A DNA stretch of 51,575 nucleotides from Lujinxingia vulgaris (GTDB lineage Bacteria > Myxococcota_A > Bradymonadia > Bradymonadales > Bradymonadaceae), in NCBI RefSeq assembly GCF_007997005.1, contig NZ_VOSL01000140.1:1-51575 (forward strand), in the 5' to 3' direction. Each line of letters starts with the position of its first letter. Within the stretch, counting starts at the first letter, position 1. Made by a program: the position numbers and the translations under genes. Below the pieces are notes generated by a model. It was not told where the DNA came from. It saw nothing but the letters and a program-made list of their open reading frames with translations, and ran no database searches. Below are positions 40,578 to 49,661 of the stretch, piece by piece.

Positions 40578-40784
40578 AGGAGTGTCGTTGCGTTTAAAAT
40601 TTCATAATTTTTCGGCACCACACATCCCAGGATTAATGTGCTGACACTTTCTTTGCCTTGTGATATTCAAGAATTTAATAGGACAAATGCCTTTATGGAT
40701 GGCGCTTGTTTAACATGTTGACATGTAGTTTGAGTGGTGCTCTTCTAGCGTAAGTTCTCTGCTTTTAAAAAGAGAGGTTGTACA

Positions 40785-42065
40785 ATGAAATTGCCATTCC
40801 AGAAATGGTTAGACGAAATCGATGTGCCACCTGAGGCCCGGCTTGTGTTCGATGAGGCGTTTACGTGTTACAAAGCCGGCGCGGACCGAGCTGCACTACT
40901 TTTTAGTGTGTTAGGATTTAATTTAACCATTCGAAAACGTCTTTTAGAGGCATCTAATCCGAATGGTATTCCATCGCACAAATGGACGCAAATTCGTCAA
41001 TGTCTTCAAAGTGAAGACCAATGGGATAACCAAGTTTTCGACAGCATTAAACAAAAGCAACCTGCGCCCATCTTCTTGATACGTGATGATATCCGAAGGC
41101 AAGTTGAATATTGGAGAGATCGACGTAATGATTGCGCTCACTTTAAAGACAATGAAATTTCAAGTGCTCATGTTGATATGTTTTGGCAATTTGTGAGAGC
41201 CAATCTTGGGTATTTTGTACCTAGCGGAAGTAGGGAAGCACTGATTGAGGGTTTTGTAGAGTTTTTCAACCCGGATATTACCGATCCGACCGAGTCGATC
41301 GCTCCATTGATTGAAAATATTCCACGTGCTGTTCCTGAAGGGGAATATATTAACTTTTTTCAGAGCTTAGCAGAAAAAATGACAGGGCGCTCGGAAAATA
41401 TACAAGTGTATTCCTCAAAAAGTTATCGCACCATCGTAGCGGCGGTTTTTGAAAGTCATAATGAAGCTATTATTTTGCCACTGTTAACTCTGATGAGGAA
41501 TAATGTAGAGTTTCTTGCAGGTGTGCTCCGGGAGAATCCTAATTATGTTTTGATTCTTAAGGATGAAAGTCAACTAATTCGACAGCTATGGCGTAGTGTA
41601 TTGTTTGATGATCGGTATGGAGACCTTCCTGTTTATGCCGCAATGTTACGACACGGAATAATCCCGTCTGAGCAAATTTCAGAGTCTGTTGAGTGGGTAA
41701 TTAAACGAATAAACGGTACAGTTCCGTCGGATGCGGACTGGGCAATACTAGAACAACATGACTTTTGGGATGAGTTTCAAGTCTACGCATTCGAAGAAAT
41801 GAATGCAAACGTCTTCCCTTGGGCAAATCGAAACGCTGAATTGATAGTTAATTATTTGAGAACGCATACAATTACTCCTGAAATTGCAGGAGCACTCCGG
41901 GAGTCTGCAGGAGTGACTCCATTGCCATATGTATTGCGAGATCGAACGCGAGAATTTTTTGAAAGGAATCCTGAAAAATATATTGAGTTTAAACAAGGGT
42001 GTGAGGTTAAGGGGTTAACCGTGCCCGCAGTTCTAGAATTATCAATAGCTGAGACAGGTGAATAG
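40785..42065 (+). CDS. AT-rich HEPN-motif protein, candidate defence RNase
   Basis: 426 residues; GAGAGG lies 9 bases before the ATG. The N-terminal 130 residues resemble a HEPN domain: a helix with AGADRAALLFSVLGFNLTIR (31-50), then RRQVEYWRDRRNDCAHFKDN with the Rx4H motif at Arg114-His119 (RNDCAH), the usual RNase active site. The remaining 300 residues are helical and Phe/Trp-rich with no recognised motif. Base composition is strikingly AT-rich relative to all neighbours, as are its upstream 200 bases, a sign of recent transfer. HEPN RNases serve as abortive-infection effectors. Function inferred; catalytic use untested. Confidence 0.65.
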   Translation: MKLPFQKWLDEIDVPPEARLVFDEAFTCYKAGADRAALLFSVLGFNLTIRKRLLEASNPNGIPSHKWTQIRQCLQSEDQWDNQVFDSIKQKQPAPIFLIRDDIRRQVEYWRDRRNDCAHFKDNEISSAHVDMFWQFVRANLGYFVPSGSREALIEGFVEFFNPDITDPTESIAPLIENIPRAVPEGEYINFFQSLAEKMTGRSENIQVYSSKSYRTIVAAVFESHNEAIILPLLTLMRNNVEFLAGVLRENPNYVLILKDESQLIRQLWRSVLFDDRYGDLPVYAAMLRHGIIPSEQISESVEWVIKRINGTVPSDADWAILEQHDFWDEFQVYAFEEMNANVFPWANRNAELIVNYLRTHTITPEIAGALRESAGVTPLPYVLRDRTREFFERNPEKYIEFKQGCEVKGLTVPAVLELSIAETGE

Positions 42066-42218
42066 GTTTGGGTGGTGTTTAAGTGATGATAGTCTTTAAT
42101 GGTTTTGTGTGATTTGTGTAGTGATGGTGGGATGTGGCTCCTGTTGTTTGTTCTTCTAAGGTTGAGTGGGATTGCTTTTGTGTTGATTCGCTTTGTCGAT
42201 GTTTAAGTGTAGCTATAT

Positions 42219-43019
42219 TTACAACCCCCTCCCACCCCCAAACGTCTCCCTCTCCCACCTCTCCAACACCTCCTTCGCCGCATTCCAATCGGGCATCAGG
42301 CCTCCCAGCGTCTCCCAGAACTCCGGGTCGTGGTTGCGGTGGCGGAGGTGGGCGACCTCGTGGGCGCAGACGTACTCCAGGGCCACGCGGGGGGCCTGGA
42401 TGAGGCGCCAGTGGATGCGCAGGACGCCGTCCTTGCCGCAGCTTCCCCACATATGTTGGTAGTCGCCGAGCTCGACCTGTTCTCTGGCGAAATTGGCGCC
42501 CACGAACTCCGAGCCCAATCGGGCCGCGTAGTGGGCGCAGAAATGCCGGGCGTCTTTTAACGCCCGACCGCGCAGCCACGCATGAAACGCGTGGCGCAAG
42601 GCGGCGCGGCGGCGCGGGCCGGTGAGGCCGCGGGGGACCTCGACGTGGAAGCGGCTGGGGCAGCGGATCGAGACTTTATCGACGTCGGCCTCGGTGATTT
42701 CGAGCATGAGGTTGCGGCCGCGGTACATGAGTTTGGCACCGCGCTCCCAGGATTGGGGGAGGGTGGCGCCGCCGGCCTCGCGGCGTTGCAGGTCGGTGAC
42801 GGCCTGGTAGAGCCAGCGGCGTTTTTTGAGCAAAAAGGCCTCGACGCTGCCGGGGCCGCTGGCGGGGGTGTCCCGGGGGGCGATGACGACGACCCCGGTG
42901 GGGGTGACCTCCAGGCGTTTGGCGGTGGCGCGCGCGCTCACCCGTACGCTGTACGGGATCGTCGACTCACCAATCTGCAGCTCGTCGCGCTCGGGATGTG
43001 GGGGGGCGGTGGGGGGCAT
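42219..43019 (-). CDS. YgjP/SprT-like M48-type metallopeptidase
   Basis: 266 residues. The C-terminal domain has the zinc motif VCAHEVAHLRHRNHDPEFWE with the third-ligand region PDWNAAKEVLERWE, preceded by VELGDYQHMWGSCGKDGVLR and IHWRLIQAPRVALEYV, all diagnostic of the YgjP-like (DUF45) family. Such genes are often found beside type I restriction systems; here it is 76 bp downstream of the LRAT gene on the same strand, so it may be the last gene of the hsd operon. Role unknown. The start at 43019 has no good ribosome-binding site. Confidence 0.88.
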   Translation of the reverse strand: MPPTAPPHPERDELQIGESTIPYSVRVSARATAKRLEVTPTGVVVIAPRDTPASGPGSVEAFLLKKRRWLYQAVTDLQRREAGGATLPQSWERGAKLMYRGRNLMLEITEADVDKVSIRCPSRFHVEVPRGLTGPRRRAALRHAFHAWLRGRALKDARHFCAHYAARLGSEFVGANFAREQVELGDYQHMWGSCGKDGVLRIHWRLIQAPRVALEYVCAHEVAHLRHRNHDPEFWETLGGLMPDWNAAKEVLERWERETFGGGRGL

Positions 43020-43095
43020 AAGAAGTACTAAGTTCCGGGATCAGTTATAAAAACAACCTAAGGTTGAGAAACCATCGACGAGGTGGAACCGTGGA

Positions 43096-45183
43096 CTAAT
43101 AAGTAGCCGCGCGTCGATAAAGTGCGTGTACAGGACATTCACATATTGCAGCGCCCGAGGTGATTTCGACGATGCCCCTATATTTTGCCTTCGCACCAAT
43201 AATGTCAAAAGTACCGGTCTCACCTATGCCGGGAATCGGAATTTCAAACGTGATGCGTCCTTTATCCAAAATGGTTTCCGTGAATTCTGGACCAAGCACC
43301 TTTCCGTCATGCATTAGTGAATAAAGTGCTATCGCACAATGGCCGTCTTTGAGTTTTGTGTAAAGTTGTAGAATCGTGTCGTTCTGATATTTAATGTCGA
43401 GGCGGTATGTTTCATTTGTTTTGTTGCGAGAAAAGAAACTGTCTGTTGGTTCGTAGTTGCCTCGAGTATCCCATCTCGTAGTATTCGGCGTGGAAGAGTC
43501 TGGCGCTGGTGTCAGATCCGTAGGCAGCAGTTGGATTTTTGGATCGAACCCAAGTTCTTTGTTGAGCTCCTCGCCGTAGTTCTTCCATGTCTCAGGCAGT
43601 GTATAAGGTCGAGCGGTATGAAAATCGACCGTAGAGGTTGAAGCGCCGAGCCGTTTGGCGATTGCCTCGACAGGAATCTGAGAAAGAACGCTTATATCAT
43701 CATTAATCGGATCGAGTTCGAACGCGCGAACAAGCCATTCGTAGTCTGCGAGAGAATTCAACTGAATGGTGTCGTCGGACGTGGAAGGAGACAGTTGAAG
43801 AGGTTCGACCGGAAGCGTGTCGTGCCAAGGGGCGATTCGCAATGCTTCGATCGGGATAGCTGTTTCCAGAAGCTCCGATGCCAGACGCAGCGTGCGGTAA
43901 AGTGTGACGTAGGTATGGATCTGCCCCCTCAAGGCCGTGGCGACTTCCCATGGGGTTACGTTGTCGAGGAGCAGCCGTGCTTCCTTTCGAATTCGAAGAC
44001 ACAGGTCTTCATAAAGGTGAGCGGCACGTCGTTGGTTATTTTCGGAATCCTCAAACATGAGGGCGTCGATTTGTGCAACGCGCGCATCTACCAGCGCTAA
44101 TATAAGCGATTGTCTGGAGAGACGGTGGAGATCGCTGTCTTTCAGCCGGGCTTCGAGGAAAATCTCAAGACTCTCAGCGTTTTCGCGAAGACGGCTTATG
44201 TCGCGTGAGGTTAGTTCGCCATCGAGAATAAGGCTGTCGACGGCTTGCCTGCGTGCGAAGTTAAGGGATTGAAGTCGGACTGAGTAATCGTCCTGACGCC
44301 TCAGGTCAGTCACCGAAGCGATTAGCTCTTCCATGGTCTCGAAACCATCCACAAGCGTGGAGATGACGATGTCGAGCTTTTGATCATGAACGTGTTGTTG
44401 ACTTTGAATCGCGTAGAGGAGGCCATTTTGATATTCGAGCATGTGCTGCACACGATCAAAGCCAGCGATGAGTTGCTGTTTGATTTCGCGCACATCTCGA
44501 TGAACAGCCTCAGTGGCAGCGCGGTTTAGGCGGACTTCAGCTCGAGTGGCAGACGCTTCTTCGACAACGGTTTGTTCGATGACATGAGATCGGTACGCGT
44601 TGTACAGACCTACGCCCAGGTTGGCGACTCCGAGGCCGACATTGATAGCCGGGAGAATTGCAGTAGGGTCCATGGGTGCCATGTTCTTTGAAAAGCTCCA
44701 GGGCTGAGAGAGGTCGATGTTTTTGACGTCGCTATTGAACAGTTTTTTGGCGTATGGCGAGAAGAGCTGATACGCGTCCTCGGCGGTAAATCCATCCGGG
44801 GACTTTAGTTTCTGGCCCGCGCGTGCAAAGAAGTCTGCAGTGGGATGGACGCCACTTACAAAGTTAACCTGTTCGGACTCGTGTTCTCCGGTGCGACACC
44901 ATCTCGCAAAGTGTTCGCAGTTGTTAAACGCGAGGTTGTATTTCTTCTCTCCAAGCCGAGAGCGGGCCCGCGTAATCGTTGTCTCTGCATCAAAGGCATA
45001 GGTATAAGCGACCACTTCAGGTCTTTTGCCGTTGGAGAAGATTGCGATGGGATCATGTTTTACGGCCGCGTTTTTAATATCCGTCGGTGTGCCGGTGTAA
45101 TGAATGACCGTGCCGTCGCCGCAGTCGATGCCATGATGCCAGTAGAAGCCTCGAAATACTCTTAAATGATCGCCAAGTGCCAT
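43096..45183 (-). CDS. Large LRAT-domain (papain-like) protein linked to the hsd operon
   Basis: 695 residues; AGGAGTAAGTT precedes the ATG. Residues 1-110 are a lecithin:retinol acyltransferase-like domain with all expected residues: His17 (YWHHGID), His28 (VIHYTG) and nucleophile Cys89 (NNCEHFARWC). Residues about 180-205 are hydrophobic and Gly-rich (AILPAINVGLGVANLGVGLY), perhaps a membrane hairpin. Then a long coiled coil with repeated charged heptads (about 205-440). The C-terminal 250 residues have unrecognised beta-rich segments (ITFEIPIPGIGETGTFDIIG). The gene begins 29 bp after hsdR. The LRAT fold cleaves or transfers acyl/peptide groups; membrane targeting or toxin-like roles are possible. 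Less GC-rich than hsdR. Confidence 0.8.
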   Translation of the reverse strand: MALGDHLRVFRGFYWHHGIDCGDGTVIHYTGTPTDIKNAAVKHDPIAIFSNGKRPEVVAYTYAFDAETTITRARSRLGEKKYNLAFNNCEHFARWCRTGEHESEQVNFVSGVHPTADFFARAGQKLKSPDGFTAEDAYQLFSPYAKKLFNSDVKNIDLSQPWSFSKNMAPMDPTAILPAINVGLGVANLGVGLYNAYRSHVIEQTVVEEASATRAEVRLNRAATEAVHRDVREIKQQLIAGFDRVQHMLEYQNGLLYAIQSQQHVHDQKLDIVISTLVDGFETMEELIASVTDLRRQDDYSVRLQSLNFARRQAVDSLILDGELTSRDISRLRENAESLEIFLEARLKDSDLHRLSRQSLILALVDARVAQIDALMFEDSENNQRRAAHLYEDLCLRIRKEARLLLDNVTPWEVATALRGQIHTYVTLYRTLRLASELLETAIPIEALRIAPWHDTLPVEPLQLSPSTSDDTIQLNSLADYEWLVRAFELDPINDDISVLSQIPVEAIAKRLGASTSTVDFHTARPYTLPETWKNYGEELNKELGFDPKIQLLPTDLTPAPDSSTPNTTRWDTRGNYEPTDSFFSRNKTNETYRLDIKYQNDTILQLYTKLKDGHCAIALYSLMHDGKVLGPEFTETILDKGRITFEIPIPGIGETGTFDIIGAKAKYRGIVEITSGAAICECPVHALYRRAATY

Positions 45184-45212
45184 AACTTACTCCTAGAATA
45201 GAAAACGTGGGG

Positions 45213-48200
45213 TCATGACTTCGCAAAATGCTTGAGGGCAAAGGTCTCGATCTTCTCGGGCAACTCACGCCAGCCCGGCACGTCGTCGCGGTAGAGCATG
45301 TGGCGGACCTGCTTGCGGAGCTCGTGGCGCACCGAGCCCTTCTCCTGCCAGCGGATCGGGGCGTGCTCGTCGCTTTGATAAAGGGCGGCGATGTCTTCGG
45401 CCAGTGTTTCGAGGGCGGCGAGGCGTTGGGCGTGGGCGGTGCCCTCGGCGTAGGCTTCGGCGTATTGGGTGGCCTGGGCGGCGGCGTCGGTCTGACCCTC
45501 GGACGGTTTTTGCTCGTCAGAAACATCGGCCACGGTGGCTTTGAGGATGGACCAGATGCCGAAGGCGTGTTCGCTGAGGCGAGAGCTCTGGTGGGCGGCG
45601 TCTTCGGCCTGGAGGTCGCGGGCGACGGTTTCGAGGGCGTCGAGTTTGGCGGCGGCGTCGTCGAAGAGGCCGAGTTGGAAGGAGGCGATGAGCTCTTTGA
45701 GGCGTTCGCTGAAGCTGGCGTAGCGCTCCGCGTTTTCGCCGAGTTTTTCGGCGATGATCTTTTTGAGTTCGACGGTTTTGCGGACGGCGGCGGTCTCGAG
45801 GTCGCGGGGGGCTTCGGCGTCGTCGTCGAAGTCCTTCCAGAAGGCGCTGTCGCTTAAGCTGCGGAGGGTGCAGAGCTCGCGGATGCCGGTGACTTCGAGG
45901 TGGGCTTCGAGCATCTGGCGGAGTTTGGCGCTGTAGTGGGTGAAGCTGAGGTCGGGTTCTTCGTTCTCCCACTCCATCTTGCCGAGGTGGAGTATGTCGG
46001 TGACGAGCTTGAGGTCGGGGGCGTATGGGATGACGACGGGGTCGGGCATGATCGCGCCGTAGAGGGCGATGAAGGCTCTGGCGCGCTGGCAGAAGTCGTA
46101 ATAGCGGTCGAGGCTGCCGAGCGCGCGGACGGCCTGGCGGACGTCGTGACGGTCGGCGGGGTCGATCATGGCCATGACCTGGCGGTGGGCGTCGCGCAGG
46201 TCGTCGTGGAGGCCGGTTTCGGGGCGCAGCGCGTTTTTCACGTCGTCGGCGCGGTAGGCCGAGAGGGCGTCTTGAAGGTTTTGGGAGACGCCGAAGTAGT
46301 CGACGATCAGCCCGTAGGGTTTGTCGCGAAAGCGGCGGTTGGTGCGGGTGATGGCCTGCAGCAGGTTGTGGTCGCGTAGCGATTTGTCGAGGTACATCGC
46401 CTGCTCCACCGGGGCGTCGAAGCCGGTGAGCAGCTTGTCGCAGACGATGAGGAAGTAGAGCTCGCTCTCGGGGTCGCGAAAGCGCTGGATGGCGTCTTTT
46501 TGCTGCGCCTCGCTCAACTGAAAACGCAGCACCCCGCGCACGCTCTCATCCTCCAGCACCTCGCCGGCATCGTTGGCGTTGGCGGAGTAGATGGCGGCGC
46601 TGTGGGCGGTGGCGCGCAGGCGCGCGGCGGATTCGGAGAGGCCGTGTTCGGCCATATACCAGTCGGCGATCACGGCATCGAGGGCTGCTTTATGTTTGGC
46701 GACGGCGCGGCGGTCGACGGTGACGATCTGGGCTTTGTAGCCGTCGGGTTGGATGTGGGTGCGGAAGTGCTGCCAGATGTCGGCGGCGATTTGCGCAATG
46801 CGTGAGGGGAGGCGCGCGAGGTCGCTGCGGGTGACGCCGCGTTCTTTGAGTTTGCGGCGAGTCTCGTCGTCTTCGGCGGCGAAATAGCGGTCGAAGGCGG
46901 CGTCGAGCTCGGCGTCTTCGAGGTGCCATTCGGGGAGGCGCGCGGTGTAGAGCACCTTGACCGTGGCGCCGTCGCGCACGGCTTCGTCGATGCCGTATTT
47001 ATCCAGATAACCTTCGCCCGGCGCGCCAAAGTTGGCGTAGGTGTCTTTGTCGTTCTTTTTGACGGGCGTGCCCGTAAAGCCGAAGAAAAAGGCGTCGGGG
47101 AAGGTGGCGCGCAGGTAGGCGCCCAGGAGCTCTTCCTGGGTTCGGTGGCATTCGTCGACGAGCAGAATCCAGTTTGCGCTCTGGGGTGCGGCGAGCTCGG
47201 CCATGGCGGCCTGGCGCTCCCGCATGCTGCTGGATTCGAAGCGGGGGTCCTCGCCGTCGAACTTAAAGATGGTGGAGGTGATCACGCGCCCGGGGCTTTT
47301 CTGGTCAATCAGCGCGCGAAGCTCGGCAGAGGAGCGCGCGTGTTTGGGGTTGGGCAGCCCGCAGGCCCGAAAGGTGCCGGTGATCTGGGCGTCGAGGTCT
47401 TTGCGGTCGGTCACCACCAGAATGTTGGGGTTTTTGAGGCGCGGGTGGTCGATGCCCCGGTGAAACTTGAGCTTGAGGGCGGCGAAGACCATCGTGAGCG
47501 ACTTGCCCGAGCCCTGGGTATGCCAGATCAGCCCCTTGCGGTGTGTTCCATCGATGACGCGCTCGACCATCTTGTTGACGGCGCGGAGCTGCTGGTAGCG
47601 GCAGATCTTTTTGACGACCTTCTGGCCCGTGGCGTCGCGCTCAAAGACGATGAAATGGGCGATGAGGTCGAGCAGGCGCGCGGGCGTCAAAAGCTCGGTG
47701 AAGCCGCGTTCCATGGCCTGGGTTTTGGCGAAGGTGGGGCCGGGAATCGTGGATTCCGGCCAGTCGAACCAGTATTGCGATGAGGCACCCGTGGCGGCGT
47801 AGCGCAGGCCCGCGCCGGTGGTCACGATGTTGAAGGCGTTGGGCGCAAAGAGGGCGTCGACGTGGGTCTCGTAGCGGCGGATCTGCGCGATGCCTTTCTC
47901 CAGGCCCACGGTGAGGTCTTTGGCCTCGATCACCACGAGCGGGATGCCGTTCACAAAGACCACGAGGTCGGCCTCGATCACCTTGCCGCCCCCCTTCACA
48001 TAAAACTGTCGGGTGACCTCCCAGGTGTTTTGGCCCGGATCGTCGAAGTCCAGGAGGCGAATCGTCTTTGAGGTCGACTCGCCAGACACCTTTTTGGACG
48101 CCTGCCCCCGCAGGCGCTTAAACCACGCCTCGTTATCGCTCAGGCCCGCGAGCTCATTATGAACGCTCAGCGCCGTCTCCCGCAAAATAACGTTGATGCG

Positions 48201-48347
48201 CATCAGCGCGTCGACAAGCGTGTCTTTCAACAGCACCCGCTCGAAGCTCTCCCGCTGCGCATTCACCTCGGTGGCGCTCAGCTCGGTGTAGCCCAGCGTT
48301 TCGAGGAATCGCAGGCCCGGGATTTCGACGGCGCTTTCTTCGCTCAT
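45213..48347 (-). CDS. hsdR: Type I restriction enzyme, endonuclease/translocase subunit
   Basis: 1044 residues. The N-terminal PD-(D/E)xK nuclease has Asp127 (EADLVVFVNG), Glu141-Ala-Lys143 (VVIEAKDLTVG) and the QxxxY motif of type I nucleases (Gln155, Tyr159). The SF2 translocase has Walker A TQGSGKS (277-283), VVTDRKDLDAQI, VDECHRTQ, and FGFTGTPVKKNDKDT, then LLTGFDAP and AITRTNRRF. A helical C-terminal part contacts HsdM. It cleaves DNA away from unmethylated target sites. It starts 6 bp after hsdS. Confidence 0.97.
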   Translation of the reverse strand: MSEESAVEIPGLRFLETLGYTELSATEVNAQRESFERVLLKDTLVDALMRINVILRETALSVHNELAGLSDNEAWFKRLRGQASKKVSGESTSKTIRLLDFDDPGQNTWEVTRQFYVKGGGKVIEADLVVFVNGIPLVVIEAKDLTVGLEKGIAQIRRYETHVDALFAPNAFNIVTTGAGLRYAATGASSQYWFDWPESTIPGPTFAKTQAMERGFTELLTPARLLDLIAHFIVFERDATGQKVVKKICRYQQLRAVNKMVERVIDGTHRKGLIWHTQGSGKSLTMVFAALKLKFHRGIDHPRLKNPNILVVTDRKDLDAQITGTFRACGLPNPKHARSSAELRALIDQKSPGRVITSTIFKFDGEDPRFESSSMRERQAAMAELAAPQSANWILLVDECHRTQEELLGAYLRATFPDAFFFGFTGTPVKKNDKDTYANFGAPGEGYLDKYGIDEAVRDGATVKVLYTARLPEWHLEDAELDAAFDRYFAAEDDETRRKLKERGVTRSDLARLPSRIAQIAADIWQHFRTHIQPDGYKAQIVTVDRRAVAKHKAALDAVIADWYMAEHGLSESAARLRATAHSAAIYSANANDAGEVLEDESVRGVLRFQLSEAQQKDAIQRFRDPESELYFLIVCDKLLTGFDAPVEQAMYLDKSLRDHNLLQAITRTNRRFRDKPYGLIVDYFGVSQNLQDALSAYRADDVKNALRPETGLHDDLRDAHRQVMAMIDPADRHDVRQAVRALGSLDRYYDFCQRARAFIALYGAIMPDPVVIPYAPDLKLVTDILHLGKMEWENEEPDLSFTHYSAKLRQMLEAHLEVTGIRELCTLRSLSDSAFWKDFDDDAEAPRDLETAAVRKTVELKKIIAEKLGENAERYASFSERLKELIASFQLGLFDDAAAKLDALETVARDLQAEDAAHQSSRLSEHAFGIWSILKATVADVSDEQKPSEGQTDAAAQATQYAEAYAEGTAHAQRLAALETLAEDIAALYQSDEHAPIRWQEKGSVRHELRKQVRHMLYRDDVPGWRELPEKIETFALKHFAKS

Positions 48348-48353
48348 AATGGA

Positions 48354-49661
48354 CTACTCGGCCTGGGCCTCGGCGGGAGCCTCGGCGTTCAAGAGGGCTG
48401 GGAGGTCGAGGGTGTTGACGCGGACTTTTCCGGTGAGGAGGTCTTGGAGGAGGCCGCGTTTAAGGGTTTTTAAGTAGTGAAGTTGCTCATTGTTTCGGAT
48501 GAGAATTGTTTCTATGGAATCAAATATAATACAGATTTCGTCTTGCTCTTTTTTGGGAGGAATAGTGACAGGGATGGCCAAAATGTCATCTTGGCTGATA
48601 CTTGTTTGGGCAACAGCCTTTTTGGCGCGTCCTTGAAAAAATGATTTTATATGATCGGATGCGAGATGAAGAAATATGAACTCTGGTGACAGTGTCGGGT
48701 TGTTGGGTAATCGAAGGCGCATCATGTTTGACTCAAATACGGTGCGCTCAGTGAGATTTGAAATGTACGTTGTTTTCCCTAAGTGAGATAAGCTGTTTAC
48801 ACGGTTGATTAAAATGTCTCCATGTTGGAGCTCGTAACTTTCAATCTCATCAGGATCAAGTTGGACTTTTCTTAATTTTGAGGAGTCGAGGTGTTCCCCG
48901 TTTTGATAATTGTCTATTCTTACAATTTGAGTGCCCGATCCATAAAGGTCTTGGGGCTTGTAAATGCCATTTTTTAGTGAGGATGAAGAGAATTCATCTC
49001 CTAACGTTGATAGCCGCCACGACCTCGGAGTCTCCCCGATCGCCGTCTTCTTGAACTCGGTGTGGCCGATGCCCCGGGTCAGCAGCTCCTGGAGGAGCCC
49101 CTTCTTGACCGTGCGGGTCTGCTCGATGACCGCCTCGGTGGCCTCGATGGCCTCGTCGACGCTGGAGAGGATGGCGGCGATTTTCTTTTGTTCGGGGAGG
49201 GGGGGGAGGGGAAAGGTATATTTTTCAAAGGATGTACGTTTAATTCTTTGATGGCTTTTGGTGCTGGAAGCAGGGGCGATAAGTGGATTGGTGAGAAACG
49301 CTTCACTTTCAAGAGTGAACTTTAAAAAGTCGAGCAAGATGTTGTTTGATTTTGGAATCAGTGGCCAAAATTCTGTTGAACATGCAGCAAGGCGTTCGCC
49401 GCTATGTTGAACTCGCCATACTCTAGGGATGCGTGGGTTTAGTTTCGCAAGCAATACGCAGTCTAATGGAACTTTGTATTTTGAACTGCCGATTTCACTA
49501 CCATCAACAATCTCTGGAGCTCCAGTCTCATCGAAGATCGGAATGGAGAAGTATAATACGCGAGATTGGGACAACGTTTTTGTGGCAAGTGAATCCCGCT
49601 GGTTGCTAATGATATCCGAGATTGTCACTCGGCTCCAACCCTCCGGCACCTTACTCACCAT
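48354..49661 (-). CDS. hsdS: Type I restriction enzyme, specificity subunit
   Basis: 435 residues with two target-recognition domains: the first about 5-150 and the second about 205-370. Each is followed by a conserved helical spacer (PLPPLPEQKKIAAILSSVDE…TRTVKKGLLQELLTRG and PPKKEQDEICIIFDSIETIL…LKTLKRGLLQDLLTGKVRV). HsdS reads a bipartite DNA site. The TRDs are markedly AT-rich compared with the spacers and with hsdM/hsdR, as expected from domain shuffling between strains. Its ATG overlaps the end of hsdM by 11 bp. Confidence 0.95.
   Translation of the reverse strand: MVSKVPEGWSRVTISDIISNQRDSLATKTLSQSRVLYFSIPIFDETGAPEIVDGSEIGSSKYKVPLDCVLLAKLNPRIPRVWRVQHSGERLAACSTEFWPLIPKSNNILLDFLKFTLESEAFLTNPLIAPASSTKSHQRIKRTSFEKYTFPLPPLPEQKKIAAILSSVDEAIEATEAVIEQTRTVKKGLLQELLTRGIGHTEFKKTAIGETPRSWRLSTLGDEFSSSSLKNGIYKPQDLYGSGTQIVRIDNYQNGEHLDSSKLRKVQLDPDEIESYELQHGDILINRVNSLSHLGKTTYISNLTERTVFESNMMRLRLPNNPTLSPEFIFLHLASDHIKSFFQGRAKKAVAQTSISQDDILAIPVTIPPKKEQDEICIIFDSIETILIRNNEQLHYLKTLKRGLLQDLLTGKVRVNTLDLPALLNAEAPAEAQAE

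Noticed and set aside
42066-42218. Possible small gene between the HEPN-motif and ygjP genes
   Set aside because: AT-rich convergent spacer; no ORF with a ribosome-binding site on either strand.
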